A DNA stretch of 64,000 nucleotides from Rurimicrobium sp040387755 (GTDB taxonomy: Bacteria > Bacteroidota > Bacteroidia > Chitinophagales > Chitinophagaceae). The notes under the pieces are model-generated. The model was not told where the DNA came from, did no database searches, and worked only from the letters and a program-made list of their open reading frames with translations. Positions 37,723 through 46,681 of the stretch are shown here, piece after piece (position 1 is the first letter of the stretch; each line of letters begins with the position of its first letter). The stretch lies in the NCBI GenBank assembly GCA_040387755.1, contig JAZKDB010000001.1, forward strand, positions 744,001-808,000. Reading direction: 5' to 3'. The position numbers were made by a program, and so were the translations under genes.

Positions 37723-39411
37723 TTAAATCTTAGGTGGATTTTTTTCCAACGAAGGCATTGCTGTAATTAGTTTTTTTGTATACCCTGTCTTGGGATGTAA
37801 TAATATTTCGTCTGCTGTTCCTTGCTCTGTAATTTCTCCTTTTTGCATTACTAAGATTTTGTCTGCCATATAATGCACTACTGACAAATCGTGGGAGATA
37901 AATAAATAAGAAAGTCCCAGCTCGTACTGTAATTCTTTGAGCAGGTTAAGAATCTGAGCCTGAACGCTCACATCAAGCGCAGAAACGCTCTCGTCGCAAA
38001 TGAGTATTTGAGGTTGTACTGCAAGGGCCCTGGCTATACCTATTCTTTGTCTTTGTCCACCCGAAAATTGATGAGGATAACGCTGACCGGCATTTTTGGG
38101 TAATTGCACCAAATCCAATAATCTTTCGGCTTCTTTTTGCAGGTTTTTACCTTTGTTCAGGTGATGAATCAAGAAGGGTTCGGTGATAATATCTGCTACT
38201 GTCCTGCGCGGATTTAGTGAGGCAAAGGGGTCCTGAAAAACCAATTGCATTAATCTTCTGACTTCATTCCATTGATTGCCTTTATTTCCTTCTATTCGCT
38301 TATTGTTGAGTGTTATTTTCCCCGATTTTATTGGCGCCAAACCCATAAGTGATTTGCCGATTGTACTCTTCCCACAACCACTTTCGCCAACGAGACCAAT
38401 AGTCATTCCTTTGTACATGTCGAAGGAAACACCATTTACGGCTTTGAAAAACAGGCTTGTTTTGCCAAAAAAATTCTTGCCTTCAGGATACCAAACATGA
38501 AGGTTTTCTACATTTAGTATTAGGTTTTCTGATACTAAGGGTATGGGTAGGTTTTCCTGAGAGAATTCACCGGCCATATAGTCTGCAATGACCGGCAGTT
38601 TTTTACCCTTATTATTGATATTGGGTCTGCAAGATAGGAGTGCTTTAGTATAATCTGCCTTTGGTGCAGTCAAAATCTCTTTCGCATTTCCATACTCTAT
38701 ACAAGTTCCTTTGTGCATCACCATAATATCATCCGCTATTTCGGCAGTCAAAGCCAAATCGTGAGAGATGAATATCATTGAAGTACCGGTTTCGGTCTGC
38801 AAATCTTTCATCAACAGGATGATTTCCTGCTGTACAGTAGCATCAAGAGCAGTAGTCGGTTCATCTGCCAGCAAGATTTTGGGCTGATTGCACATGGCCA
38901 TAGCAATCATAATCCGCTGTTTTTGTCCTCCCGACAGCTGATGCGGAAAGCGATAGTAGAGTCTTTCAGGATTGGGGAGTTTTACTTTCCCTATCCATTC
39001 AATAGTTTTTGCTTTGGCCTGCTTTTTCGAAAGTTGTTGATGCTGAAGGATGCATTCCTGAATTTGCCTGCCCACACATTGCACCGGATTTAATGCACTC
39101 ATCGGCTCCTGAAAAATCATTCCAAACAAATTTCCCCGATATGCCTGCCATTCTTTTTGGTTCAATTGATGAAGCGGCACCAATTCATTGTCGTTCACTA
39201 AGTTTATCTGACCCTTTATTAAAGATTCTTTTGGTTGTAAGCCCATCATTGTCAATGCGATTAGCGACTTACCTGAACCACTTTCTCCGACAATGGCCAA
39301 TGTTTTTCCTTCTTCAATCGAAAAGGAAACTTCTTTTACTGCTTCAAAATTTTGAGCAGCAGGAAAAGAAACAGTCAAATCAACAACAGATAATAATGGT
39401 TTTTGAGGCAT
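37723..39411 (-). CDS. ABC transporter with two fused ATPase domains (oligopeptide type)
   Basis: 562 aa with two complete nucleotide-binding domains of the Dpp/Opp/YejF type. First: Walker A GESGSGKSLIALTM, signature LSGGQKQRIMIAMAM, Walker B ILLADEPTTALD. Second: GESGCGKSTIGKSL, FSGGQRQRIGIARAL, ILICDESVSALD. Each domain would drive one half of a peptide importer or exporter. Permease and binding protein genes are absent here. The ATG at 39411 (MPQKPLLSVVDLTVSF) is chosen; upstream ATGs would overlap the DUF1801 gene. Confidence 0.92.
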   Translation of the reverse strand: MPQKPLLSVVDLTVSFPAAQNFEAVKEVSFSIEEGKTLAIVGESGSGKSLIALTMMGLQPKESLIKGQINLVNDNELVPLHQLNQKEWQAYRGNLFGMIFQEPMSALNPVQCVGRQIQECILQHQQLSKKQAKAKTIEWIGKVKLPNPERLYYRFPHQLSGGQKQRIMIAMAMCNQPKILLADEPTTALDATVQQEIILLMKDLQTETGTSMIFISHDLALTAEIADDIMVMHKGTCIEYGNAKEILTAPKADYTKALLSCRPNINNKGKKLPVIADYMAGEFSQENLPIPLVSENLILNVENLHVWYPEGKNFFGKTSLFFKAVNGVSFDMYKGMTIGLVGESGCGKSTIGKSLMGLAPIKSGKITLNNKRIEGNKGNQWNEVRRLMQLVFQDPFASLNPRRTVADIITEPFLIHHLNKGKNLQKEAERLLDLVQLPKNAGQRYPHQFSGGQRQRIGIARALAVQPQILICDESVSALDVSVQAQILNLLKELQYELGLSYLFISHDLSVVHYMADKILVMQKGEITEQGTADEILLHPKTGYTKKLITAMPSLEKNPPKI

Positions 39412-39454
39412 TGCTGAGGCAAATATGCAACAATATTTTGAGGGACTAATTCTG

Positions 39455-39805
39455 TTATTTTGAATATATGAGTAAAACATCATTTAAGATGGCACTTATC
39501 TTATCCTTGTCAATGTCTTCCTCAGGATTAATCAGTAAGATTTTCATTCTTGAACGTTTCTCCTGCAATAATTCAGGATGATGAATTTTTCCCCCTTCCA
39601 CAATACCCAGATAGGGTAGTTTATATTTTTTATGCACCCATAGGTAGCAACACATTTTGCCCTTGTAACAATAAAATGGCATTCCATACTTCCATTCTTC
39701 GCTTAAATTTGGGTCTGTTTGAAGGATATACTCCCTCAGAAACAGTAAAACACTTTTGGCAGGTTCGTCCTGTTGCAAAAAGTATTGGTCAATCGGTCGA
39801 AGCAT
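39455..39805 (-). CDS. DUF1801 domain protein
   Basis: 116 aa, single DUF1801/YdhG-like domain (PAKSVLLFLREYILQTDPNLSEEWKYGMPFY and KYKLPYLGIVEGGKIHHPEL). The family has an SCP-like alpha/beta fold with unknown function. The final residues lie 43 bp upstream of the ABC gene, so co-transcription is possible. Confidence 0.8.
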   Translation of the reverse strand: MLRPIDQYFLQQDEPAKSVLLFLREYILQTDPNLSEEWKYGMPFYCYKGKMCCYLWVHKKYKLPYLGIVEGGKIHHPELLQEKRSRMKILLINPEEDIDKDKISAILNDVLLIYSK

Positions 39806-39959
39806 TTTGGCTGATTTCTGTTACAATAATATGCTTCTTTATTGTAACATTATTGCCTTTTCAATTCTTTTATTTACCTTAGCACGTTATAACGGAGAAT
39901 TACTTTTTCGTTAAATAAATTATTATCAATCATATATTTAAAACATTTTTTAAAAGCTA

Positions 39960-41534
39960 ATGCAAGAAACACTTATAGTGGCGGGGGTTGCGGTCGCAGC
40001 CATCGTCATCGGCATATTTATCGGGAAGAGCATATTTGCTAAGAATACCAAACAAGCTATCGAAGACGCTGAAAACCAAGCAAGAAAATTAATTGAAGAT
40101 GCAACCGCCAGTGCCGAAACCAACAAAGAGAAGAAAATATTAGAAGCAAAAGAACATTTCCTCAAATTAAAAACAGAACACGAAAAAGAAACTTTACAAC
40201 GCAACCAAAAGGTAATAGAATTAGAAGGAAGAGTAAAACAACAGCAGCAAAGCATTAATGATAAACTGGCTAATATCCAGAAACAAACTCAGGAAAACGA
40301 TAATCTGAAAGAAACCCTGAACAAACAGCTGGAAGTAGTCAATATCAAACGCAGCGAATTAGAGAAACATCAGGAAGAACATATCAAAAGACTGGAAAAA
40401 GTGGCCAATCTGAGCGCCGAAGAAGCGAAAGCAGAATTGATAGAAATGGTGAAAAACGAGGCACGCACCAAAGCTATCAGTCATGTAAAAGAAATCATGG
40501 AAGAGGCGAAAATCAACGCAACGAAAGAAGCGAAGAAAATCATTATTCAGACTATTCAACGTACTGCTGCTGAGCAAACAATTGAAAATGCCATCACAGT
40601 ATTCAATCTTGAAAGTGACGAAATAAAAGGACAAATCATTGGTCGTGAAGGACGTAATATCCGTGCCCTTGAAGCTGCAACCGGAGTTGATTTAATCATT
40701 GACGATACCCCGGAAGCAATAGTATTGAGTTGTTTTGATCCATTGCGTCGTGAAATTGCCCGTCTTTCTTTGCAACGTCTGGTGCAGGATGGACGTATTC
40801 ACCCTGCCCGTATTGAGGAAGTGGTAGAAAAAACCAAGAAACAGATTGAAGAGCAGATTATGGAAATCGGGGAGCGCACCATTATCGAATTGGGCGTTCA
40901 TGGTTTGCATAAAGACCTCGTGAGAATGATTGGTAAAATGCGTTTCCGCTCTTCTTATGGTCAGAATTTGTTAATGCACTCCAAAGAAACAGCCAACCTT
41001 TGTGGTATTATGGCAGCAGAATTAGGTTTGGGTGCCAAAGTGATTAAATTGGCCAAACGAGCTGGTTTATTGCACGATATTGGTAAAGTGCCTGATGAAG
41101 AAACAGAATTGAGCCATGCCTTGCTGGGTGCTAAACTGGCTGAAAAATGTGGCGAACACGAATCAGTAGTGAATGCCATAGGTGCTCACCATGATGAAAT
41201 GGAAATGACTTACATTATTTCACCGATTGTTCAGGCCTGTGATGCCATTAGTGGTGCCCGCCCTGGTGCCCGTCGTGAGATGATGCAAAGCTATTTACAA
41301 CGAATTAAAGACCTTGAAAACCTGGCTACATCATACAATGGTGTTGAAAAAGCTTATGCGATTCAGGCAGGCAGAGAATTACGTGTTATTGTTGAAGCTG
41401 ATAAAATTACCGATGCCGACAGTGACCGTTTGAGCTTTGAGATTGCCGATAAAATTCAAAAAGAAATGCAATTCCCTGGTCAGATTAAAGTGACCGTAAT
41501 CCGTGAATTGCGATCAGTTAATATTGCACGATAA
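39960..41534 (+). CDS. rny: Ribonuclease Y
   Basis: 524 aa membrane-anchored endoribonuclease that starts mRNA decay. A single N-terminal membrane helix (LIVAGVAVAAIVIGIFIG) is followed by a long coiled coil (about 40-200; KEKKILEAKEHFLKLKTEHEKE). Next come a KH domain (IIGREGRNIRALEAATGVDLI) and an HD hydrolase domain (GLLHDIGKVPDEETELSHALLGA; metal ligands HD, later AHHDEME). Complete and monocistronic, followed by a strong terminator. Confidence 0.96.
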   Translation: MQETLIVAGVAVAAIVIGIFIGKSIFAKNTKQAIEDAENQARKLIEDATASAETNKEKKILEAKEHFLKLKTEHEKETLQRNQKVIELEGRVKQQQQSINDKLANIQKQTQENDNLKETLNKQLEVVNIKRSELEKHQEEHIKRLEKVANLSAEEAKAELIEMVKNEARTKAISHVKEIMEEAKINATKEAKKIIIQTIQRTAAEQTIENAITVFNLESDEIKGQIIGREGRNIRALEAATGVDLIIDDTPEAIVLSCFDPLRREIARLSLQRLVQDGRIHPARIEEVVEKTKKQIEEQIMEIGERTIIELGVHGLHKDLVRMIGKMRFRSSYGQNLLMHSKETANLCGIMAAELGLGAKVIKLAKRAGLLHDIGKVPDEETELSHALLGAKLAEKCGEHESVVNAIGAHHDEMEMTYIISPIVQACDAISGARPGARREMMQSYLQRIKDLENLATSYNGVEKAYAIQAGRELRVIVEADKITDADSDRLSFEIADKIQKEMQFPGQIKVTVIRELRSVNIAR

Positions 41535-41549
41535 ATAAATGAATGAATG

Positions 41550-41587
41550 AAAAAGAGCAAATTCAAGGTTTTGGATTTGCTCTTTTT
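41550..41587 (+). terminator. Rho-independent terminator of rny
   Basis: Arms AAAAAGAGCAAAT and ATTTGCTCTTTTT form a 13 bp stem around a 12 nt loop, with further T downstream. Confidence 0.9.
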
Positions 41588-41650
41588 TTATTTGAAGTGA
41601 GAATAATTCTCAATAATTTTCAATTGGCTTTTTAATTTAGCATTTGTTTT

Positions 41651-42511
41651 ATGACCCAACAAAACGCCATTCAATTATTTGAAGATAAAAAGGTAAGAAC
41701 CCTCTGGGATGACGGGCAGGAGAAATGGTATTTCTCTATTGTGGATGTAATAAGTGTTTTAACCGATAGTGCAAATGCACGAAAGTACTGGAGTGTTTTA
41801 AAAACTCGTTTAAAAGCAGAAGGAAGTGAGTTGACTACAAATTGTAGTCAACTGAAAATGCAATCGGCAGACGGTAAATTTTACCTAACCGATGTCGCTG
41901 ATACTGAGCAACTTTTTCGGCTTATTCAATCTATTCCAAGTCCAAAGGCAGAACCATTTAAACTTTGGTTGGCACAAATAGCCGCCGAAAGATTAGATGA
42001 AATGCAAGACCCGGAAATAACTATTGATAGGGCATTAGAGCAATATTTACAATTAGGTTATTCTGAAAATTGGATAAACCAAAGATTGAAAAGTATTGAA
42101 ATACGAAAAGAATTAACGGATGAATGGAAAAGTAAAGGTCTAAAGGAAGGGCAACAGTTTGCCACACTTACAGATATAATTACCAAAGCCTGGGCAGGTA
42201 AAACCACCAAAGAATATAAAGTATTAAAAGGCCTAAAAAAAGAAAACCTTCGGGATAATATGACTAATACCGAACTCATCCTGAATATGCTTGCAGAAGC
42301 ATCAACCAAAGATATTTCTCAGGCGGTAAAACCAAAAGATTTTGAAGCCAGTAAAAAGGTGGCGGCACAGGGTGGTAACGTGGCTAAAGTGGCTTTGAAA
42401 GAATTGGAAGCAAAAACAGGAAAGAAAGTTGTAACATCATTGAATGCAAAAGCAATTTTACCTGAAATAGAAAACACAAGAAAAATAAACATAAAGAAGG
42501 CAAAAAAATAA
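41651..42511 (+). CDS. Bro-N domain protein (DinD/antirepressor-like)
   Basis: 286 aa. The N-terminal Bro-N region (VRTLWDDGQEKWYFSIVDVISVLTDSANARKYW) is DNA-binding in phage antirepressors and baculovirus BRO proteins. A middle part (QIAAERLDEMQDPEITIDRALEQYLQLGYSENWINQR) is shared with stand-alone chromosomal Bro-N proteins common in Bacteroidota. The lysine-rich tail (RKINIKKAKK) is typical. No other phage gene flanks it. The gene sits alone after the rny terminator, so its role (possibly DNA-damage related) is unknown. Confidence 0.8.
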   Translation: MTQQNAIQLFEDKKVRTLWDDGQEKWYFSIVDVISVLTDSANARKYWSVLKTRLKAEGSELTTNCSQLKMQSADGKFYLTDVADTEQLFRLIQSIPSPKAEPFKLWLAQIAAERLDEMQDPEITIDRALEQYLQLGYSENWINQRLKSIEIRKELTDEWKSKGLKEGQQFATLTDIITKAWAGKTTKEYKVLKGLKKENLRDNMTNTELILNMLAEASTKDISQAVKPKDFEASKKVAAQGGNVAKVALKELEAKTGKKVVTSLNAKAILPEIENTRKINIKKAKK

Positions 42512-42593
42512 GAAGAAAACTTACCAGCATTTTTTCTGTTCTACATTTACACTTCAAAAGCTGGGTCTTTAAAAAATTAAATTTTAGATCATC

Positions 42594-44051
42594 ATGAATC
42601 TCGAAATCCCACAACACATACAAAATTATATTGGCGGAGCATTTATTGCTCCCACAAATAATCAATATTTCGACAATGTCAATCCGGCAACGGGTGAAGT
42701 GTATAGTCATATTCCTGATAGTACGGCTGCAGATGTGCAACTGGCTGTAAATGCTGCGCAAAAAGCTTTTCCAGCCTGGAGTAATGCCTCTGCAGATTTC
42801 CGCTTCCGGGTGATGAATAAAATTGCTGAATTGATTGAAGAGAACTTAGAAGCATTGGCTTTGGCCGAAACCAATGACAATGGCAAACCACTTTGGCTCA
42901 GCACCAAAGTAGATATTCCCCGTGCATCTGAAAATTTTCGGTTCTTTGCTACTGGCGCTTTACATTTTTCTAGCGAAAGCCACAGTATGGGCAACACTGC
43001 TATCAATTATACCTTACGCAAACCAATTGGTGTGGTTGGCTGTATTTCTCCCTGGAATCTGCCTTTGTACCTTTTTACCTGGAAAATTGCTCCGGCTCTG
43101 GCTGCAGGAAATTGTGTGGTAGCCAAACCAAGTGAAGTAACGCCTATGACTTCTTATCTTCTGGCACGTATTTGCAAAGAAGCTGGTTTGCCCGATGGTG
43201 TGCTGAACATTATCCACGGTAATGGTCCAAACTGTGGCAGTGAAATTGTCAAGCATCCCGACATTAAAGCTATCTCATTTACAGGTAGTACACGCGCAGG
43301 TAAAGACATTGCTTCTATAGCGGCACCCATGTTCAAAAAGATTTCGCTTGAATTGGGTGGCAAAAATCCGAACATCATTTTTGCCGATTGCGATTGGGAA
43401 AAAATGATTCGGACTACAGTACAATCTTCATTCGCCAATCAGGGGCAGATTTGCCTTTGCGGCAGCAGGATTCTGATAGAAGAAAGTATTTATGAAAAGT
43501 TTAAAGCAGAATTTATTACCCGTGTACAAGCCATGCAGGTGGGTGATCCGCTGGATGAAAACAGCAAACAAGGCGCTGTAGTGAGCAAAGTTCATTTTGA
43601 TAAAGTGATGGGCTGCATTGAACTGGCAAAGCAGGAAGGTGGAAAGATCTTACTGGGCGGTAATGCGGTGAAACCGGAAGGCCGTTGTGCGAATGGCTAT
43701 TTTATAGAACCAACTATTATTGAAAATTTGGCACCAAATTGCCGAACCAACATGGAAGAAATTTTTGGTCCGGTGGTGACGCTTCAGTCCTTTAAAAATG
43801 AAGAGGACGCGCTGCAAAAAGCCAATGCGAGCGAATATGGATTAGCAGCAACAATCTGGACACAAGATATTAGCCGCGCTAATAAAATGGCCGCTGCGGT
43901 ACATAGTGGCATCATTTGGGTAAACTGCTGGCTGCTGCGCGATTTGCGTACGCCCTTTGGTGGATTTAAAAGTTCCGGAGTGGGCCGTGAAGGGGGCTGG
44001 GAAGCCATGCGTTTCTTTACCGAACCTAAGAATGTAGCGATTGAATTTTAA
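42594..44051 (+). CDS. Aldehyde dehydrogenase, ALDH8A1 / aminomuconate-semialdehyde type
   Basis: 485 aa NAD-dependent aldehyde dehydrogenase. Motifs: cofactor site VGCISPWNLPLYLFTWKIAPA, FTGSTRAGKDIA, general base LELGGKNPNIIF, catalytic Cys in NQGQICLCGSR, and C-terminal WLLRDLRTPFGGFKSSGVGREGG. The last motif (RDLRTPFGG) is like 2-aminomuconate-6-semialdehyde and 2-hydroxymuconate semialdehyde dehydrogenases. With tryptophan dioxygenase and kynurenine monooxygenase at the other end of the window, a place late in tryptophan breakdown is plausible (inference). FeoA and ybeY follow. Confidence 0.85.
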   Translation: MNLEIPQHIQNYIGGAFIAPTNNQYFDNVNPATGEVYSHIPDSTAADVQLAVNAAQKAFPAWSNASADFRFRVMNKIAELIEENLEALALAETNDNGKPLWLSTKVDIPRASENFRFFATGALHFSSESHSMGNTAINYTLRKPIGVVGCISPWNLPLYLFTWKIAPALAAGNCVVAKPSEVTPMTSYLLARICKEAGLPDGVLNIIHGNGPNCGSEIVKHPDIKAISFTGSTRAGKDIASIAAPMFKKISLELGGKNPNIIFADCDWEKMIRTTVQSSFANQGQICLCGSRILIEESIYEKFKAEFITRVQAMQVGDPLDENSKQGAVVSKVHFDKVMGCIELAKQEGGKILLGGNAVKPEGRCANGYFIEPTIIENLAPNCRTNMEEIFGPVVTLQSFKNEEDALQKANASEYGLAATIWTQDISRANKMAAAVHSGIIWVNCWLLRDLRTPFGGFKSSGVGREGGWEAMRFFTEPKNVAIEF

Positions 44052-44083
44052 GTGAAAGGCTAGTAGACAAAGAGAGCAGAATA

Positions 44084-44338
44084 ATGCAAACATCAACTCC
44101 AACAAAAATCCGATTATCCCAATTGCCCACCGGCAGCCGTGCTTTGATTGTAGAGCATGAAGAATCTGCATTTCGTCTTACACTCATGGAAATGGGCTGT
44201 ATACCCGGCGAACCGGTTTGGGTAGAAATGGTGGCACCTATGGGCGACCCAATAGCCCTGCGTATTGCCGGTTATCACCTCAGTATACGAAAAGAAGATG
44301 CCGATAAAATTTGGGTAACTATTATAGAACCGTACTAA
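44084..44338 (+). CDS. FeoA-like protein (SH3-like fold)
   Basis: 84 aa, single FeoA domain (LSQLPTGSRALIVEHEESAFRLTLMEMGCIPGEPVWVEM, then GDPIALRIAGYHLSIRKEDADKIWV). FeoA binds the ferrous iron transporter FeoB, but no feoB is present here and the gene sits between an aldehyde dehydrogenase and ybeY. It could pair with a FeoB elsewhere or be a stand-alone domain. Confidence 0.85.
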   Translation: MQTSTPTKIRLSQLPTGSRALIVEHEESAFRLTLMEMGCIPGEPVWVEMVAPMGDPIALRIAGYHLSIRKEDADKIWVTIIEPY

Positions 44339-44348
44339 TAAAATATCT

Positions 44349-44783
44349 ATGCCCGCTCATTTTCATATTCAGGATGCTGATCCAAAGCTGAAAGATAAAC
44401 GTAAACTTTCTGCTTATTTGGATGCTTTGGTGCATCAACATTTAGTGGGCATCAGGAAAATAAGCCTCAACTATATTTTCTGCTCCGACGAGCATTTGCT
44501 TGGTATCAACCAGCAATTCCTTAATCACGATACTTATACAGACATCATCACCTTCGACCTCAGCGAAACAGAGAACGAGTTGGTAGGGGAGATATACATC
44601 AGTGTTGACCGCATACAGGATAACTCAGCCCAATTCAAAACCGATTTTATTCATGAATTACACCGTGTAATTTTTCACGGTTGTTTACATCTCTGCGGTT
44701 TTGGCGATAAAAAGCCTGCCGACAAAAAGGAGATGACAAAGCAAGAAGATATTTGCCTGAATGCTTATTTAGGTTCAAGCTAA
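44349..44783 (+). CDS. ybeY: rRNA maturation endoribonuclease YbeY
   Basis: 144 aa zinc metalloprotein that trims the 16S rRNA 3' end and checks ribosomes. Markers: ISLNYIFCSDEHLLGINQQFLNHDTYTDIITFDLS, then GEIYISVDRI, and the metal motif HELHRVIFHGCLHLCGFGDK with the spaced histidines HxxxxxHGxxH. It lies 10 bp after feoA. The first His of the motif is in HELH, as usual for Bacteroidota versions. Confidence 0.94.
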   Translation: MPAHFHIQDADPKLKDKRKLSAYLDALVHQHLVGIRKISLNYIFCSDEHLLGINQQFLNHDTYTDIITFDLSETENELVGEIYISVDRIQDNSAQFKTDFIHELHRVIFHGCLHLCGFGDKKPADKKEMTKQEDICLNAYLGSS

Positions 44784-44787
44784 ATCG

Positions 44788-45291
44788 CTAGGATTCCTGT
44801 TCAATATCTATAATTTGCTGCAAATGCCTTTCGGTATGATGAATGATAAAATAGAGCCAGTCTGTAATGGTCATCTCACCCAAAAATGGATGTTTGTGTA
44901 TACGATGATCCATCAATATTTTATCCTGTTTTATTTCCTGCTTTAGTAGATTTCTCTGCTCCAGAAAAGACTGTTCAAATGATTCAGGGTTCAGGATAGC
45001 TCCTTTGGGTTGCAGTAGCTCCGGCGCATTGACTTTTGCATCTCTTTTTGTTACCAGAATATCATTCAATTTCTGGTCGCCATAGTGCTCTGTATGTTCA
45101 GAATGCCTGTCAGATGGCTTTTGTACCATTAAGTGACAGATTCTGTCTACCATATAAATGTGTTCCAGAATCTGAATAATAGACCAGCCTCCATGAATAG
45201 ATTTTTTATGATAATCGGGTATTTGTCTGGCTATACTTAATGCGTGTGCGGTGTTTCGGTTTAAAACTTCAATGTACTCTTTTCGTTTCAT
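44788..45291 (-). CDS. DinB family protein
   Basis: 167 aa four-helix protein of the DinB/YfiT-like group. The metal site is suggested by the first His in WSIIQILEHIYMVDRICHL and the last pair in TDWLYFIIHHTERHLQQI. The family includes thiol transferases and DNA-damage-inducible proteins; substrate unknown. Convergent with ybeY with only 4 bp between stops. Confidence 0.8.
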   Translation of the reverse strand: MKRKEYIEVLNRNTAHALSIARQIPDYHKKSIHGGWSIIQILEHIYMVDRICHLMVQKPSDRHSEHTEHYGDQKLNDILVTKRDAKVNAPELLQPKGAILNPESFEQSFLEQRNLLKQEIKQDKILMDHRIHKHPFLGEMTITDWLYFIIHHTERHLQQIIDIEQES

Positions 45292-45701
45292 TTCATTTGT
45301 TTTTGGTTACTAGCTGCGATAATCATACTAAAAGAATTACTCTTTGTTTACCTGTCAGTAATATAATCTTCCTTCTTTTCTCTACTCAGATATTGTGGTT
45401 TAGGTTGGCAAACTCTTGATAGCAGGTAATACTATTTTTTCATAATTATTGTCAAGCATACCATGTACTAAAACTACAATTCTGGATTTCCCTTTCATTT
45501 TTAGCCACTCTTATTCATGAAAATAATCTGACAGTACAACAGTAATACAATATAAAGATTTAGTGTATGGGCATACCCTTAATAAACCCACTATAATTGA
45601 ACTAATGTATGAAGTAAAGATAAAGGCAAAAAAAGTCATTTGAAAAAAAACTGATAAGAAATTATTTGCATTAATAGTTTGCGATTACTAATCTAAGTTT
45701 A
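45292..45701. other. AT-rich intergenic region, no clear gene
   Basis: 410 bp. The best reading is a 32 aa minus-strand frame (45400-45498) from an ATG, containing RIVVLVHGMLDNNYEKIVLPAIKS. It looks like the start of an alpha/beta hydrolase but stops at once; it could be a decayed fragment or chance. No tRNA or terminator is seen. Confidence 0.4.
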
Positions 45702-46004
45702 TCAAAGTTGTACACCCTGAATCAGGATTGAAGACTTTATAGATTGTTCTTTTAAATGCAAAAATCTCTTACGCTCTTCATCCTGTTTGAAATTGTCAAA
45801 ATCTTGTTGGCTCTCAAATTCTACCAGATGAATTTCATAAGGTTTATCAATATGATGCTCTATAAAACTCTCGTCAGTAGGTCTCAGCCTGAAAAGAAGC
45901 TTACCATTATATCGTGAAATTGCAGGTATGGCAATATTTTCAAATTCATCAAAAACTTCCTCCTGTCCTTCTAAGATGTATATAAGCTGGGTTATCAAAA
46001 TCAT
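45702..46004 (-). CDS. DUF1330-like dimeric alpha-beta barrel protein
   Basis: 100 aa, one ferredoxin-like domain (LITQLIYILEGQEEVFDEFENIAIPAISRYNGKLLFRLRP, ending SSILIQGVQL). Comparable short proteins include DUF1330 and EthD-like members; the central YNGKLLFRLRP and HLVEFESQQDFDNFKQDEER positions fit. Function unknown. It begins a minus-strand-rich accessory stretch. Confidence 0.7.
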   Translation of the reverse strand: MILITQLIYILEGQEEVFDEFENIAIPAISRYNGKLLFRLRPTDESFIEHHIDKPYEIHLVEFESQQDFDNFKQDEERKRFLHLKEQSIKSSILIQGVQL

Positions 46005-46065
46005 CTTTCTGTCAATTTATCTGATATAAAATTAATTGGTCAAAAGCTGCCAAAGTCCTTCTTTA

Positions 46066-46593
46066 CTATTCAGCCGTTTTTTCGCTACTTTCCTCTGCAG
46101 GTTCCCAAAGTTCTATTTTGTTTCCTTCGGCATCCATAATGTGTACAAATTTTCCATAGTCCGAATTCTCAATCTTATCCAAAACAGTCACACCATTTTC
46201 TTTCAGATTATGTACGAGTGCTTCAATATTTTGAACCCTGTAATTAATCATAAACTCCTTTTTCGAAGGGGCAAAATACTCACTACCTTGTTTAAAAGGA
46301 CTCCATTGCAGCGCATCCACCTGCTCCGGATTATTTAAGTTTCTGGATTCAAAAGTGGCACCATAGTCATTGGCATCAATACCCAGGTTCTTACGATACC
46401 ATTCTCTGGTTTCCTTAGGGTTTTCGGAGAAAAAGAAAATGCCACCAACGCCTGTTACTTTAGGCGTAGTATCTTTTGCAGCAACAGTCTTTTCGTTTTT
46501 TTGTTCTTCCATGTTAGTTGTTTTTTGATTGGCAGGCTGGCAGGCCGCAATGATAGTTATAATGAATATGCTTGTTGTTACGAGTCTTTTCAT
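46066..46593 (-). CDS. VOC family lipoprotein (glyoxalase-like)
   Basis: 175 aa. A lipoprotein signal (LVTTSIFIITIIAAC, cleavage before Cys18) is followed by a linker (KNEKTVAAKDTTPK) and a vicinal-oxygen-chelate domain (VGGIFFFSENPKETREWYRKNLGIDANDYGATF; end FVHIMDAEGNKIELWEPAEE). The metal-ligand Glu of the last strand (IELWEP) is present. VOC domains are normally cytoplasmic, so an anchored form is unusual. Substrate unknown. Confidence 0.78.
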   Translation of the reverse strand: MKRLVTTSIFIITIIAACQPANQKTTNMEEQKNEKTVAAKDTTPKVTGVGGIFFFSENPKETREWYRKNLGIDANDYGATFESRNLNNPEQVDALQWSPFKQGSEYFAPSKKEFMINYRVQNIEALVHNLKENGVTVLDKIENSDYGKFVHIMDAEGNKIELWEPAEESSEKTAE

Positions 46594-46681
46594 GTTGAGC
46601 TATAGTACAGGGATAAGTACTTAACGAAGTTAGTAAATTAACTTTTTCCTAATCCCGGGCTATTAAGTGATGCGGTTATGA

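Noticed and set aside
41651..42511. Prophage remnant around the Bro-N gene
   Set aside because: Neighbours are rny and an aldehyde dehydrogenase; no integrase, capsid or lysis genes, and no attachment repeats.
45400..45498. 32 aa frame reading RIVVLVHGMLDNNYEK
   Set aside because: Looks like a hydrolase start but stops at once; too short to call a gene or pseudogene with confidence.
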